A DNA stretch of 43,246 bases, from the NCBI GenBank assembly GCA_945873695.1, contig CAMCDX010000003.1, forward strand, positions 1 through 43,246, written 5' to 3'. This stretch comes from an uncultured Clostridia bacterium (GTDB lineage: Bacteria; Bacillota; Clostridia; Oscillospirales; Oscillospiraceae). Under the pieces are notes generated by a model, which had not been told where the DNA came from, made no database searches, and saw only the letters and a list, made by a program, of their open reading frames with translations. Positions 31,722 through 40,050 of this stretch are shown here, piece by piece; the first letter of the stretch is position 1, and each line of letters opens with the position of its first letter. Position numbers and translations under genes: made by a program.

Positions 31722-32959
31722 GCTGTTTCTCCTTGTTCCGCCGCGGCCTCTCCGGCGGCACGGCCGGTGGCCCAGGCGATCTGTAAATTGAATCCGCCGG
31801 TATAGGCGTCCACGTCGATGAGTTCTCCCGCGAAGTACAAGCCCCTCACGCGCTTTGATTCCATAGTCTTTGGGTCGATCTCCCCCACCTTTACGCCGCC
31901 GGAGGTGACGATAGCGTCGGTGACGGGCCGGAGCCCTGCAATCTCCACAGAGAAGTGCTTCAGCTGGAGCAGCAGGTCCCGCCGCTGCTCCCGGGTGATG
32001 TCGTGGACTTTGCGGCGGGGATCGATGCCGGACCGCTCCACGACAGCGGGGATCAGCTTCTGAGGCAGCAGTTCATCCAGGGCGTTGCAAAAATCGCTGT
32101 TGGCGTGCTTTTCAAAGTCCGACAGCAGCCGCTTGTCCAGCGTGGGTTCGTCCAGAGCTGGCTTCAGGTCGATCTCCAGCCGGTACTTCTTTTTGTCAAA
32201 CCGCCGCATATGGGCAGAGGCGGACAGCACCAGCGGCCCGCTGACGCCAAAGTGGGTAAACAGCATCTCGCCGAAATCCGTATAGATCTTCTTCTCGTTC
32301 TCAAAGACCGTCAGCCGCACGTTCCGCAGGCTCAGGCCCTGCATCCGGGCGCAGTCGTGCCCCTGCTCCTTCAGGGGCACCAGAGAGCCCTGCAAGGGCG
32401 TCACGGTGTGGCCGGCCTCCGCCGCCATCCGATGGCCCTCGCCGGTGGAGCCGGTGGCGGGATAGCTGACGCCGCCGGTGGCCAGGATGACCGCGCCGGC
32501 AGGGTACTCCCCTTTCTCTCCCTTGACGCCGGTGACAACGCCGCCGGCGATATCCAGCTCCACTGCCCGGTCCCGGACAATGGAGACCCGCAGGGCCTTC
32601 AGCCGCCGCTCCAGGGCGGCGCTGATGTCAAAGGCGCTGTCGCTGACGGGAAACACCCGGTTCCCCCGCTCTGTCTTCAGGGGTACGCCCAGCTTCTCAA
32701 AAAAGGCCATGGCGTCCCGGCCGTCGAACCGGGAGAAAGCGCTGTACAGGAACTTGCCGTTCTTCGGCACGTTGGCCAGCAGCTCCTCCAGCCCGGCGTT
32801 ATTGGTGACATTGCACCGGCCCTTGCCGGTGATGTTCAGCTTTTTTCCCAGCCGCTCGTTGGGCTCCAGCAGGGTAACGGAGGCGCCCAGCTCCGCGGCA
32901 CGGATGGCGGCCATCATGCCGGCGGCACCGCCGCCCACCACAGTGATCTTCTTATTCAT
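31718..32959 (-). CDS. NAD(P)/FAD-dependent oxidoreductase, HI0933/YhiN family
   Basis: A flavoprotein of 413 residues from the HI0933/YhiN (BaiN-like) family. The FAD-binding motif VVGGGAAGMMAA is at the N-terminus, GKGRCNVTN follows at about 45-53, ATGGVSYPATGSTG lies in the middle and the FAD-binding C-terminus is YFAGELIDVDAYTGGFNLQ. The reaction is unknown for most members. The chosen ATG has AAGGA 6 bases upstream and overlaps the rpiR end by 8 bases. Confidence 0.9.
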   Translation of the reverse strand: MNKKITVVGGGAAGMMAAIRAAELGASVTLLEPNERLGKKLNITGKGRCNVTNNAGLEELLANVPKNGKFLYSAFSRFDGRDAMAFFEKLGVPLKTERGNRVFPVSDSAFDISAALERRLKALRVSIVRDRAVELDIAGGVVTGVKGEKGEYPAGAVILATGGVSYPATGSTGEGHRMAAEAGHTVTPLQGSLVPLKEQGHDCARMQGLSLRNVRLTVFENEKKIYTDFGEMLFTHFGVSGPLVLSASAHMRRFDKKKYRLEIDLKPALDEPTLDKRLLSDFEKHANSDFCNALDELLPQKLIPAVVERSGIDPRRKVHDITREQRRDLLLQLKHFSVEIAGLRPVTDAIVTSGGVKVGEIDPKTMESKRVRGLYFAGELIDVDAYTGGFNLQIAWATGRAAGEAAAEQGETA

Positions 32960-33818
32960 CATCCATCCTTCCGAACACGCCGTAGGTGTTCCAGATATCC
33001 TCCAGCTCACCGAAGGTAGTGGACATATCGGTGCCCATTCTGGCACCGATGGCGATGAGCAGGGCATTGATGAGAGACAGCGGCGCCACCATAGAGTCCA
33101 CGAAGGAGATCATCTCGCAGGGGGCCAGCAGGGCCGCGTCGGACATTTGGTACAGGGGGGAGATCTCGTTGTCGGTGATGCCGATGATGGTGGCACCCCG
33201 ATCCTGGGCGAACTTCACGGTGCTCATGGTCACCTTGGAGTACCGGGGAAAGGTGATGGCGATGAGCACGTCCCCCGGGCCAATGTGGAACAGCTGCTCA
33301 AAGATCTCGCCGGCGGCAGTGGACTGGACCAGGGTCACGTTCTCAAACAGCAGGTGCAGGTAGAAATTCAGATAGCCGGCCACAAAGGAGGAGGAACGGG
33401 CGCCCAGAATATAGATGTGATGGGCGCTCATGATGCGGTCCACCACGTCGCCGAACACATTTCGGTCCGCCTCCGCCATCATCATCCGCAGCTTGTCCAT
33501 GTCGGACTGGACCACGGCGGAGAGCACGTCCTGCCGATCGAACAGCTCCCCCGCCGCCTGGATGCGCTGGGTGGAGGTCAGGCGGCTGCGGATCATCTCC
33601 TGTAAAGCCCGCTGCATGCTGGGATAGCCGTCATAGCCCAGCTCTGAGGCGAAGCGGACCACGGTGGATTCGCTGACTCCCACCAGTTTGCCCAGCTTGC
33701 TGGCAGTCATGAAGGCCGCCTTGTCATAGTTCTCCAGGATGTAGCCGGCGATGCGCTTCTGTCCCTTGGAAAAGCCGCTCATGCCGCTTTCAATTGTATG
33801 TAAAATGCTTTTCGCCAC
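32952..33818 (-). CDS. MurR/RpiR family transcription regulator
   Basis: A DNA-binding regulator of 288 residues. The N-terminal RpiR helix-turn-helix (about 1-77, LVGVSESTVVRFASELGY) is followed by a SIS sugar-phosphate-binding domain (about 125-255, ILGARSSSFVAGYL). Family members respond to phosphosugars, often amino sugars, but no sugar genes adjoin here. It heads an operon with flavoprotein, cmk, plsC and ispH-rpsA genes. GTG start with GGAGGGG upstream. Confidence 0.92.
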   Translation of the reverse strand: MAKSILHTIESGMSGFSKGQKRIAGYILENYDKAAFMTASKLGKLVGVSESTVVRFASELGYDGYPSMQRALQEMIRSRLTSTQRIQAAGELFDRQDVLSAVVQSDMDKLRMMMAEADRNVFGDVVDRIMSAHHIYILGARSSSFVAGYLNFYLHLLFENVTLVQSTAAGEIFEQLFHIGPGDVLIAITFPRYSKVTMSTVKFAQDRGATIIGITDNEISPLYQMSDAALLAPCEMISFVDSMVAPLSLINALLIAIGARMGTDMSTTFGELEDIWNTYGVFGRMDDE

Positions 33819-33841
33819 GGTGGTCCCCTCCGTTCGCCTTT

Positions 33842-33909
33842 CGGGAGGAACTGCCCTCCCGGGAAAATCTCACATTTAAATATTGTACCACACTTCCGTC
33901 ATCTTTCAA
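33842..33909 (-). promoter_or_regulatory. SigA promoter and leader hairpin of the rpiR operon
   Basis: Minus strand: TTGAAA (33904-33909), a 16-base spacer and extended TGG-TACAAT (-10 at 33882-33887). In the leader, CGGGAGG/CCTCCCG (33842-33861) forms a stable stem just before the ribosome binding site. It could be an autoregulatory operator or a translation-control hairpin. Confidence 0.7.
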
Positions 33910-33943
33910 ACTGTTTTTTGCAAGTTTCCTTTCAGAAGCTGCA

Positions 33944-33972
33944 AAAAGAGACACAGGGTATCCCGTGTCTCT
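33944..33972 (-). terminator. Intrinsic terminator after rluB
   Basis: Minus-strand arms AGAGACACGGG and CCCTGTGTCTCT (one bulged base) followed by TTTTT, 6 bases after the pseudouridine synthase stop. Confidence 0.9.
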
Positions 33973-33978
33973 CAGGCT

Positions 33979-34686
33979 TTACGCTTTCCGCAGGACAGCC
34001 ACTTCCTCCGCCGTCAGGCGCCGCCATTTCCCGGCGGGCAGGTCTCCCAGCTCCAGCGTGTGCTCCCGCACCCGGCGCAGGCGCTTCACCGTCAGGCCGC
34101 AGGCCTGGCACATCCGCCGGACCTGGCGGTTCTTCCCCTCATGGATGGTGACGGACAGTTCCGCCGTCTGTCCCGTTCGCCGCAGTACCTCTACCAAGGC
34201 GGGGCGGATAGGCTCGCCGCCCAGTTCCGTGACGGCGGACAGCCGCTCCGCCGCCCCGGCCACGGGGCCATAGACCGACACCAGGTAAGTCTTGTTCACC
34301 TCACCGCTGGGGTGCAGCAGATGCTGCGTCAGCGCTCCGTCGTTGGTCATGATGAGCAGCCCCTCGGAGTCCAGGTCCAGCCGGCCCACGGGGTACACCC
34401 GGGCGCCGCAGTCCGATACCAGGTCCGCCACCGTCTTCCGCCCTTTCTCGTCAGAGAGGGTAGTCACATAACCCCGGGGCTTGTTCAGCAGCAGATAGAC
34501 CAGTTCCTCCCGCTCCGCCAGGGGTCTGCCGTCCACCCGGATGTCGTCCCGGTCGGGGTCTGCCCGCTGCCCCAGCTCCGCCGGGACGCCGTTCACCGTC
34601 ACCCGGCCGGCTGTGATGTACGTCTCCGCCGCCCGCCGGGAGCAGATCCCCGCGGCGGACAGCAGCTTTTGCAGTCGTTCTTCCAT
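33979..34686 (-). CDS. rluB: RluB/RsuA-family rRNA pseudouridine synthase
   Basis: Converts uridine to pseudouridine in rRNA, 235 residues. The N-terminal S4 RNA-binding domain (about 1-60, RLQKLLSAAGICSRRAAE) precedes the synthase domain with the catalytic-Asp motif VGRLDLDSEGLLIMTND and the KTYLV and RQVRRM motifs. RluB is favoured by the scpB-ytfJ-dacF-rluB order. ATG 34686 has AGGAGA upstream. Confidence 0.93.
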   Translation of the reverse strand: MEERLQKLLSAAGICSRRAAETYITAGRVTVNGVPAELGQRADPDRDDIRVDGRPLAEREELVYLLLNKPRGYVTTLSDEKGRKTVADLVSDCGARVYPVGRLDLDSEGLLIMTNDGALTQHLLHPSGEVNKTYLVSVYGPVAGAAERLSAVTELGGEPIRPALVEVLRRTGQTAELSVTIHEGKNRQVRRMCQACGLTVKRLRRVREHTLELGDLPAGKWRRLTAEEVAVLRKA

Positions 34687-34694
34687 GTCTCTCC

Positions 34695-35789
34695 TCACTC
34701 GGGCAGCTTCAAAAGGCCCATAGCCGGCTCCAGCCGGGGCAGCACGTCCGCTCCGCACAGCAGGTCCACCCGGCCCACTTCCCTGCCGTTTACCCGGAAC
34801 ACCGCCTGTCCAACTAGGGTTCCGGCGATGATGGGCGCCGTCAGCGGCTCACTGAGCGTCAGGTCCCATGTCAGATTCTCCCCTTCCGCCAGAGGCCAGG
34901 AGAAGCTGTCCGCCGCCGCCAGAGGCACGTCCCGGGCCACACCGCCGGACACTTTCGCCCGGCAGAAGGTCTGGCCGATCACCGCCGACCTCCGGGCGGG
35001 ATAGGCCGAAAAGCCGTAGTCATACAGCGCCTGGTGGTCCGCCCAGTCGTTGCCGTCCTGGAGGGTCACCGCCACCAGCCGCTGTCCGTTCCGCTCCGCG
35101 CAGCTCACCAGAGTCCGGCCGGCGGCCTTTGTGTAGCCGGTCTTCAATCCGATGCAGCCGTCCATATAGCGGAGCAGTTTATTGTGGTTGGTCATGGTCC
35201 GGCTGCCGATGGTGACCTGCCGGGTGGAGGCAATGCGCATCAGCGTCTCGTTCTCCACCGCCGCACAGGCCAGCTTCGCCATGTCCCGGGCGGTGGAGTA
35301 GTGCCCCTCCGCGTCCAGGCCGTTGGAATTGGCGAAGGAGGAATTGGTCATGCCCAGCTCCTTCGCCTTCCCGTTCATCAGCTTGACGAACCCCTCCTGG
35401 CTGCCGCCTACATGATCCGCAATAGCCACGGCGGCGTCGTTGCCGGAGCACAGCAGCAGCCCGTACAGCAGCGCCTCCAGCGTCAGTTCCTCCCCCTCCT
35501 GCAAATACATGGAGGAGCCCTCGGTGTACGCCGCCTCCCGGCTGACCTTTACTGTGTCAGACAGGTCTCCCTCCTCGATGGCCACCAGGGCCGTCAGGAT
35601 CTTGGTGGTAGAGGCAATCAGCATCCTGGCGTCGGCGTTCTGCTCATACAGCACCCGGCCGCTGTCCACGTCCACCAGGATGGCGGATGCGGCGGAGGTA
35701 CTGACCGCCTTAGCCTGACAAGGAAAACAGCTGAACAGGAACGCTGCCGCCAGCAGTATTCCCAGCATCTTTTGAAAAGGGCGCAACAA
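34695..35789 (-). CDS. dacF: D-alanyl-D-alanine carboxypeptidase (DacF-like)
   Basis: Low-molecular-weight penicillin-binding protein that trims the terminal D-Ala of peptidoglycan, 364 residues. A signal peptide (about 1-28) is followed by S60-T-T-K63, SGN at 115-117 and KTG at 216-218. The C-terminal PBP5-like domain is present. The start appears to be TTG 35789 with GAGG 6 bases upstream, needed for the basic N-region of the signal peptide. The scpB-ytfJ-dacF context suggests the spore-cortex DacF type, but a vegetative role is possible. Confidence 0.92.
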   Translation of the reverse strand: MLRPFQKMLGILLAAAFLFSCFPCQAKAVSTSAASAILVDVDSGRVLYEQNADARMLIASTTKILTALVAIEEGDLSDTVKVSREAAYTEGSSMYLQEGEELTLEALLYGLLLCSGNDAAVAIADHVGGSQEGFVKLMNGKAKELGMTNSSFANSNGLDAEGHYSTARDMAKLACAAVENETLMRIASTRQVTIGSRTMTNHNKLLRYMDGCIGLKTGYTKAAGRTLVSCAERNGQRLVAVTLQDGNDWADHQALYDYGFSAYPARRSAVIGQTFCRAKVSGGVARDVPLAAADSFSWPLAEGENLTWDLTLSEPLTAPIIAGTLVGQAVFRVNGREVGRVDLLCGADVLPRLEPAMGLLKLPE

Positions 35790-35828
35790 CCATCACCTCA
35801 CCGTTGGGATGATGGTAGTATACCCCGG

Positions 35829-36227
35829 TCACAGGCTTTCTTTTTCCTGCTTCTTGTCGAAAAATTTTTCCACCTTGTCCAGAATATCCGGTGCCATCTC
35901 CACGATGCGGTCCACAGTGTTCACCGGCGGTACCGCCACCGGCAGCACCCGGGTGGCTCCGTCCTTGATGACCAGGAAGGCCACCGGGTCGATCTTCACG
36001 CCGGCGGCGCTGCCGCCGCCGAAGTTCTCCCTGGCGGTCTTGCCGTAGTCCCCGCCGCCGCTGCCGAAGCCAAAGCTGACCTTGGAAATAGGGATCAGCG
36101 TCACACCGTCAGGGGTGGTGATGGGCTGGCCCACGATGGTGTTGGTATCCACCATCTCATGGACCTTCTCCATGGCGGAGCGCATCATGTCGTTGAGAGG
36201 ATGCTTCTTATCCATATTGTTTTCCAT
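35829..36227 (-). CDS. ytfJ: GerW family sporulation protein YtfJ
   Basis: Sporulation protein of the GerW/YtfJ family, 132 residues. The conserved middle (TTPDGVTLIPISKVSFGFGSGGG) and the acidic-basic C-terminus are present. In Bacillus the protein is needed for germination in response to some nutrients. AAAGGA precedes ATG. It is encoded between DUF2953 and dacF. Confidence 0.93.
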   Translation of the reverse strand: MENNMDKKHPLNDMMRSAMEKVHEMVDTNTIVGQPITTPDGVTLIPISKVSFGFGSGGGDYGKTARENFGGGSAAGVKIDPVAFLVIKDGATRVLPVAVPPVNTVDRIVEMAPDILDKVEKFFDKKQEKESL

Positions 36228-36242
36228 ATCGCTCGTCCTTTC

Positions 36243-36926
36243 TTACGCGGCGGTTTGTTCAGCCTGCTCCGGCTCCTTCTGCTCCGAGGCCGGCGGCTGC
36301 TGTTTCTTCTGTTTTTTTCGGAAGGCCAGGAACCACTTCAGCGCCGGGATCCCCACACCCAGTCCAACTCCCAGCAGTGTTCCGATGCGGATGGAGATCC
36401 CCGCCTCCCCGGAGACCTCCGTCCCCGGCGCGTCAAAGTCAATGCCCACATGAATACGGGGATTTCGGATGTCCAGCACCTGCTCCAGGGCCGGCATCAC
36501 AGTCCAGACGGCGGCGTGGAGGTCGCCGTACCGCTCTGCGGCAGCGGCCGGGTCCGCCTGGCCTCCCACCGTCACCGACAGGTCCAGGGGAGCCACCCGG
36601 ATGCCCCGGCGGGTGCGGCCCAGCGCCCTTTTCAAGGGCGGCCACAGCGTCCGAACAGCGTCCTTGATATCCGCCAGGGTGATCTTTGGCTTCGCCCTTT
36701 CGTCCTTGGATTGCTTCTCTTTCGGCGCTTTCTCCTTCTTCTCCTTCTTGGGCTTCTCCTCCTTGGGCTTTTTCTCCTTGACTGGATACACCTGGAAGCG
36801 GAAGGGACCCACCCGGACCCGCACCAGGGTCTGGCCGCCCCGGAACACGGCGTGGACACCCACCCGCGTCAGGCAAAGCAGGACGATCAACGCCGCCAGA
36901 ATGCCCAGTATCCACAGCAGGACCAA
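36243..36926 (-). CDS. DUF2953 domain protein
   Basis: A membrane-anchored protein of 227 residues with no known function. One N-terminal helix (about 2-20) is followed by a long Lys/Glu/Pro-rich stretch (about 50-82) and the DUF2953 region (VPLDLSVTVGG-like, GIDFDAPGTEV). I choose TTG 36926, since GGAGG lies 8 bases upstream; GTG 36935 would fall within the ribosome binding site. The neighbour ytfJ suggests a sporulation link, as in Bacillus. Confidence 0.82.
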   Translation of the reverse strand: MVLLWILGILAALIVLLCLTRVGVHAVFRGGQTLVRVRVGPFRFQVYPVKEKKPKEEKPKKEKKEKAPKEKQSKDERAKPKITLADIKDAVRTLWPPLKRALGRTRRGIRVAPLDLSVTVGGQADPAAAAERYGDLHAAVWTVMPALEQVLDIRNPRIHVGIDFDAPGTEVSGEAGISIRIGTLLGVGLGVGIPALKWFLAFRKKQKKQQPPASEQKEPEQAEQTAA

Positions 36927-36959
36927 CGCCGTCACCTCCCTTTCGCCCCTGTTATGGGG

Positions 36960-37607
36960 TCAGTCTTCCGTCTCCTCCGGCTCCTGGAAGGCGGCGGTCT
37001 CCGGCGTGTCCGCATCGGTGATCTCCGCGCCCTCCGCCGGATCGATGATCTCTCCGTTCTCGTTCAGGCGCATCTGGCCCTCGCCGCCCAGGTCCGGCAT
37101 CTCCGGCAGGTCCTCCAAGCTGGTCAGGTGGAAGGCCCGCAGGAACTGCTTGGTGGTGCGGTACAGGCGGGGCCGGCCCGGGACCTGGAGACGGCCGCAC
37201 TCCTCAATGAGCTTCCGGTCCAGCAGCAGGCCTATGGTATAGGAGCTGTCCACCCCCCGGATCTGGTCCACGTAGGCCCGGGTGGTGGGCTGGTAGTAGG
37301 CGATGATGGTCAGTACCTCCAGGGCCGGCTGGCTCAGCTTGGCAGGCTTGCGGATCTCAAAGGCCCTGCGGATAACGTCCGCGTAATCCGGCGCGGAGCA
37401 CAACTGCCAACTGTCCTCAATATGCAGCAGTCGGATACCCCGTCGCTCATAGGCGTAATAGTCCATCAGCTTTTGAAGCACCTGCTCCACCGTGGGGCGG
37501 TCCATCTCCAGCGCCACGCAGATGCGGTCCACGTGGACCGGCTCTCCCGAGGCGAACAGGATGCCCTCAATGGCGGATTCGATCTCCTTCATCTCCATGC
37601 TTTCCAA
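36960..37607 (-). CDS. scpB: Segregation and condensation protein ScpB
   Basis: Subunit of the SMC-ScpAB condensin, 215 residues. It has two winged-helix domains (about 1-80 and 85-165, LSQPALEVLTIIAYYQPTTR) and an acidic tail. TTG 37607 has AAGGAG 9 bases upstream; ATG 37598 is possible but further away. It follows scpA by 13 bases. Confidence 0.94.
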   Translation of the reverse strand: MESMEMKEIESAIEGILFASGEPVHVDRICVALEMDRPTVEQVLQKLMDYYAYERRGIRLLHIEDSWQLCSAPDYADVIRRAFEIRKPAKLSQPALEVLTIIAYYQPTTRAYVDQIRGVDSSYTIGLLLDRKLIEECGRLQVPGRPRLYRTTKQFLRAFHLTSLEDLPEMPDLGGEGQMRLNENGEIIDPAEGAEITDADTPETAAFQEPEETED

Positions 37608-37620
37608 AACGGATTTCTCC

Positions 37621-38403
37621 TTACAACATCAAATTTTCCGGCAGTTCGCCCTCCTGGCGGACAGTACAGTCCGTCTCGGAGCCTGCCAGGTGCAGCACAT
37701 GGGCCCGGCACAGCTCCAGCACCGCCAGAAAGGTGGCCACCACCTCACTGCGGCTGCGGCTGCCCCGGAACAGCAGTAAAAACCGGGTGATGCCGTGCTC
37801 CTTCAGCCGGCGGACGATATCCCTGGCCTTGCTCTCCACTGGGTAGGGCTCGTGCTGGACGATGTCCTGGAAGGCGGTCTTGGGCGGGGGCAGGGCCCGC
37901 TCCGCCCGGTTCTGGATCTCCGCCATGGCCAATACCAGGTCGGCAGGCTCCTGGGAGTACTCGAAAATTTTACCCCGCTCCATAGGCTCCGGATTCCGGG
38001 TAACAATGTTCCGGCCGAACTCCCCCATAGGGCCCAACCTACCTGCCAGAGTCTTCACCCGGACATAGTTCTCGTTCCGGCGGCGCTCCTCCAGGGATTG
38101 GATCAGGGCGTCCATCTCGCTCTGGGCCTCCTCGTCCTCGATGGAGAGGAGCATCCGGGTTTTGATATACACCAGGTGGGAGGCCATGGTGACGAACTCG
38201 CTGGCCACCTCCAGGTCCATCTTCTGCCGCTGCTCCAGCCAGGCGATGTATTGATCGCAGATCAGGGAAATGGAGATGTCCTGGATCTCCATTTTATTCT
38301 TGCCCAGCAGGAACAAAATCAGGTCCAGGGGGCCCTCAAAGTCCTGCATCTCCTCTGAACGGGAGCGGACCACTTTTTCCAGTTTGAATACAGGGTTTTC
38401 CAA
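37621..38403 (-). CDS. scpA: Segregation and condensation protein ScpA
   Basis: Kleisin subunit of condensin that bridges SMC heads, 260 residues. The N-terminal FEGPLDLILFLLGKNKMEI motif and the C-terminal winged helix are present. TTG 38403 (MENPVFKLE) has GAGG 7 bases upstream and fits the family start better than GTG 38409, which touches the ribosome binding site. Confidence 0.93.
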   Translation of the reverse strand: MENPVFKLEKVVRSRSEEMQDFEGPLDLILFLLGKNKMEIQDISISLICDQYIAWLEQRQKMDLEVASEFVTMASHLVYIKTRMLLSIEDEEAQSEMDALIQSLEERRRNENYVRVKTLAGRLGPMGEFGRNIVTRNPEPMERGKIFEYSQEPADLVLAMAEIQNRAERALPPPKTAFQDIVQHEPYPVESKARDIVRRLKEHGITRFLLLFRGSRSRSEVVATFLAVLELCRAHVLHLAGSETDCTVRQEGELPENLML

Positions 38404-38412
38404 TGGCACACC

Positions 38413-39072
38413 TCAGAAAAACAGGTTGAACATGGCCGCGTACATGGTCATGATGGCCCGGCTGATGAAGCCGTCTCCCACGCCCAGGAAGGACAGCACC
38501 AGCAGCACCGCCAGTCCGTACCGTTCATAGCGCATCAGGGTGAAGTAGGCCCGATTGGGCAGAAAGGCACCCAGGACCTTGCTGCCGTCCAGCGGCGGGA
38601 TGGGGATGAGATTGAACAGCCCCAGGCCGATGGACAGGGGCGCCAGGGTGTAAAGGCAAAAGGTAAACACCGTATCCCAGACTGCGGTATAAGGCATGTA
38701 AAGGTATATCACCTTACTGATCCCCATGGCCAGAAGGGCCAACGCGAAGTTGGATAGCGGTCCCGCCAAGGCGGTGACGGCCATGCCCTGCTTGGGCTTC
38801 TTAAAGTACCGGGGGGCCACCGGCACAGGCTTGGCCCAGCCGAAGCCGGCAACGAACATCAGCAGCAGGCCGAACCAGTCGATATGCCGCAGGGGATTCA
38901 GGCTCAGGCGGTGCATACTCTTGGCGGTGGGGTCCCCCAGGGCCAGCGCCGCCAGGCCGTGGCAGGTCTCATGGATGGTCAGGCACAGGAAGATGGCAGC
39001 CACCCGCAGGGCCGCGTCTCCCATGGAGGAAAAGTCCAGGGACTGAATCAGGTTTTGCAGATAGTGCGTCAT
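38413..39072 (-). CDS. Site-2 protease-like M50 family metallopeptidase
   Basis: Membrane-embedded zinc protease, 219 residues. The HExxH motif is HETCH at 34-38 in the second helix, and the second zinc motif NLIPIPPLDGS lies at about 157-167. Five or six membrane helices are likely. Family members cut membrane proteins in regulated proteolysis; the substrate is unknown. AGGAG is 6 bases before ATG. It leads the scpA-scpB operon, as in many Clostridia. Confidence 0.92.
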   Translation of the reverse strand: MTHYLQNLIQSLDFSSMGDAALRVAAIFLCLTIHETCHGLAALALGDPTAKSMHRLSLNPLRHIDWFGLLLMFVAGFGWAKPVPVAPRYFKKPKQGMAVTALAGPLSNFALALLAMGISKVIYLYMPYTAVWDTVFTFCLYTLAPLSIGLGLFNLIPIPPLDGSKVLGAFLPNRAYFTLMRYERYGLAVLLVLSFLGVGDGFISRAIMTMYAAMFNLFF

Positions 39073-39102
39073 AGGCCGCTCCTATTGTCAATACTTCATT
39101 TT

Positions 39103-39131
39103 ATTATACCAGATTTCCCCGATGAAGACAA
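39103..39131 (-). promoter_or_regulatory. SigA promoter of the M50-scpAB operon
   Basis: TTGTCT (39126-39131), a 17-base spacer and extended TGG-TATAAT (-10 at 39103-39108) on the minus strand, about 30 bases before the peptidase start. It is divergent from the promoter at 39167. Confidence 0.8.
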
Positions 39132-39166
39132 GAAAAATCCAACGATTCCTCCTGCTCTGCCCGCTG

Positions 39167-39195
39167 TTGCAATCATCTGCCGGATATGGTACAGT
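39167..39195 (+). promoter_or_regulatory. SigA promoter of the methyltransferase gene
   Basis: TTGCAA (39167-39172), a 17-base spacer and extended TGG-TACAGT (-10 at 39190-39195). The start of transcription would be near 39202, at the edge of the AAAGGAGG ribosome binding site, so the leader is very short. Confidence 0.7.
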
Positions 39196-39217
39196 TTTCC
39201 GAAAGGAGGCGGTCTCG

Positions 39218-40006
39218 CTGGACAATATCAACAAAACGCTGTATATTCCCCTCTGTGGAAAAGCCTTTGTGAGCAAGCGGGGCATTCTCCTCCATGACCC
39301 GATGGCGGAGGCCATTTGGGAGCAACAGGGCTTTCCTCTGAAAGGCACGGCAAAATCGAAGTGGCTGGCCTATTACATGGGGATGCGGGCAGCCGTGTTT
39401 GACCGGTGGCTGGTGGCGCGGCTGGAGGAAGCACCGGAGACTCTGGTGATCCAGATCGGCTGCGGGCTGGACAGCCGCGTCCACCGTCTGGGGGTAAGGG
39501 GCCATCTGTGGTACGACGTGGATTTTCCCGAGGTGATCCGGGAGCGGCGGCGGTATTATGCCGAATCGGACCACTATCACATGCTGGGCGCCGACGCCCG
39601 GGAGTGCCCCTGGCTTCATGAGATGCCTTTGGGACGGAACACCCTGGTCGTCCTGGAGGGCGTCAGTATGTACTTCCGGCGGGAGGAGCTGCTACCGCTG
39701 CTGGCGGCGCTGACGGAGCGATTTTCGGGCGTCAGCGTCCTGATGGACTGCTACACTGTTTTCGCGGCCAGAGCCTCCAAATACAAAAATCCCATCAACG
39801 AGGTGGGCGTCACTCAGCTGTACGGCGTGGACCGGCCGGAGGAGCTGGAAGCAGGCACAGGCCTGGTGTTCATAGGTGAGCGGGAGCTGACGCCAGGCTG
39901 GATGACGGACCAGCTGGCGGGCTTTGACCGGGCTTTCTTCCGGGCTGTATTCACTGGCGCCTCGGCGAAAAAGATCTACCGGCTGTTTGAATACGAAAAG
40001 AAATAA
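39218..40006 (+). CDS. LCM-family SAM-dependent methyltransferase, apparent CTG start
   Basis: Class I methyltransferase of the LCMT/PPM family (PF04072, COG3315), 262 residues. The SAM site is VIQIGCGLDSR (about 78-88), with YDVDFPEVI and LEGVSMYF further on. Relatives O-methylate carboxyl groups or secondary metabolites; the substrate here is unknown. The only well-placed start is CTG 39218, 8 bases after GGAGG. The ATG at 39122 is upstream of the promoter and TTG 39167 lies in its -35 box. It stands alone between the M50 peptidase (-) and tsf (-). Confidence 0.85.
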   Translation: MDNINKTLYIPLCGKAFVSKRGILLHDPMAEAIWEQQGFPLKGTAKSKWLAYYMGMRAAVFDRWLVARLEEAPETLVIQIGCGLDSRVHRLGVRGHLWYDVDFPEVIRERRRYYAESDHYHMLGADARECPWLHEMPLGRNTLVVLEGVSMYFRREELLPLLAALTERFSGVSVLMDCYTVFAARASKYKNPINEVGVTQLYGVDRPEELEAGTGLVFIGERELTPGWMTDQLAGFDRAFFRAVFTGASAKKIYRLFEYEKK

Positions 40007-40007
40007 A

Positions 40008-40037
40008 AAGAGGCAGACGCTTTTGCGTCTGCCTCTT
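40008..40037. terminator. Bidirectional terminator between methyltransferase and tsf
   Basis: A perfect 13-base stem (AAGAGGCAGACGC and complement) with a TTTT loop. On the minus strand it is followed by TTTTTATTTC, so it best serves tsf; on the plus strand it ends the methyltransferase transcript with only CTT. Confidence 0.88.
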
Positions 40038-40050
40038 CTGTTCTTGGGGA

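Noticed and set aside
35034-37790. A 918-codon open frame on the plus strand
   Set aside because: It covers dacF, ytfJ, DUF2953, scpB and scpA in antisense and looks like low-complexity His/Leu/Gly translation. No ribosome binding site or promoter.
39122-39217. N-terminal extension of the methyltransferase from ATG 39122
   Set aside because: It lies upstream of the likely promoter, has no ribosome binding site and does not resemble the family.
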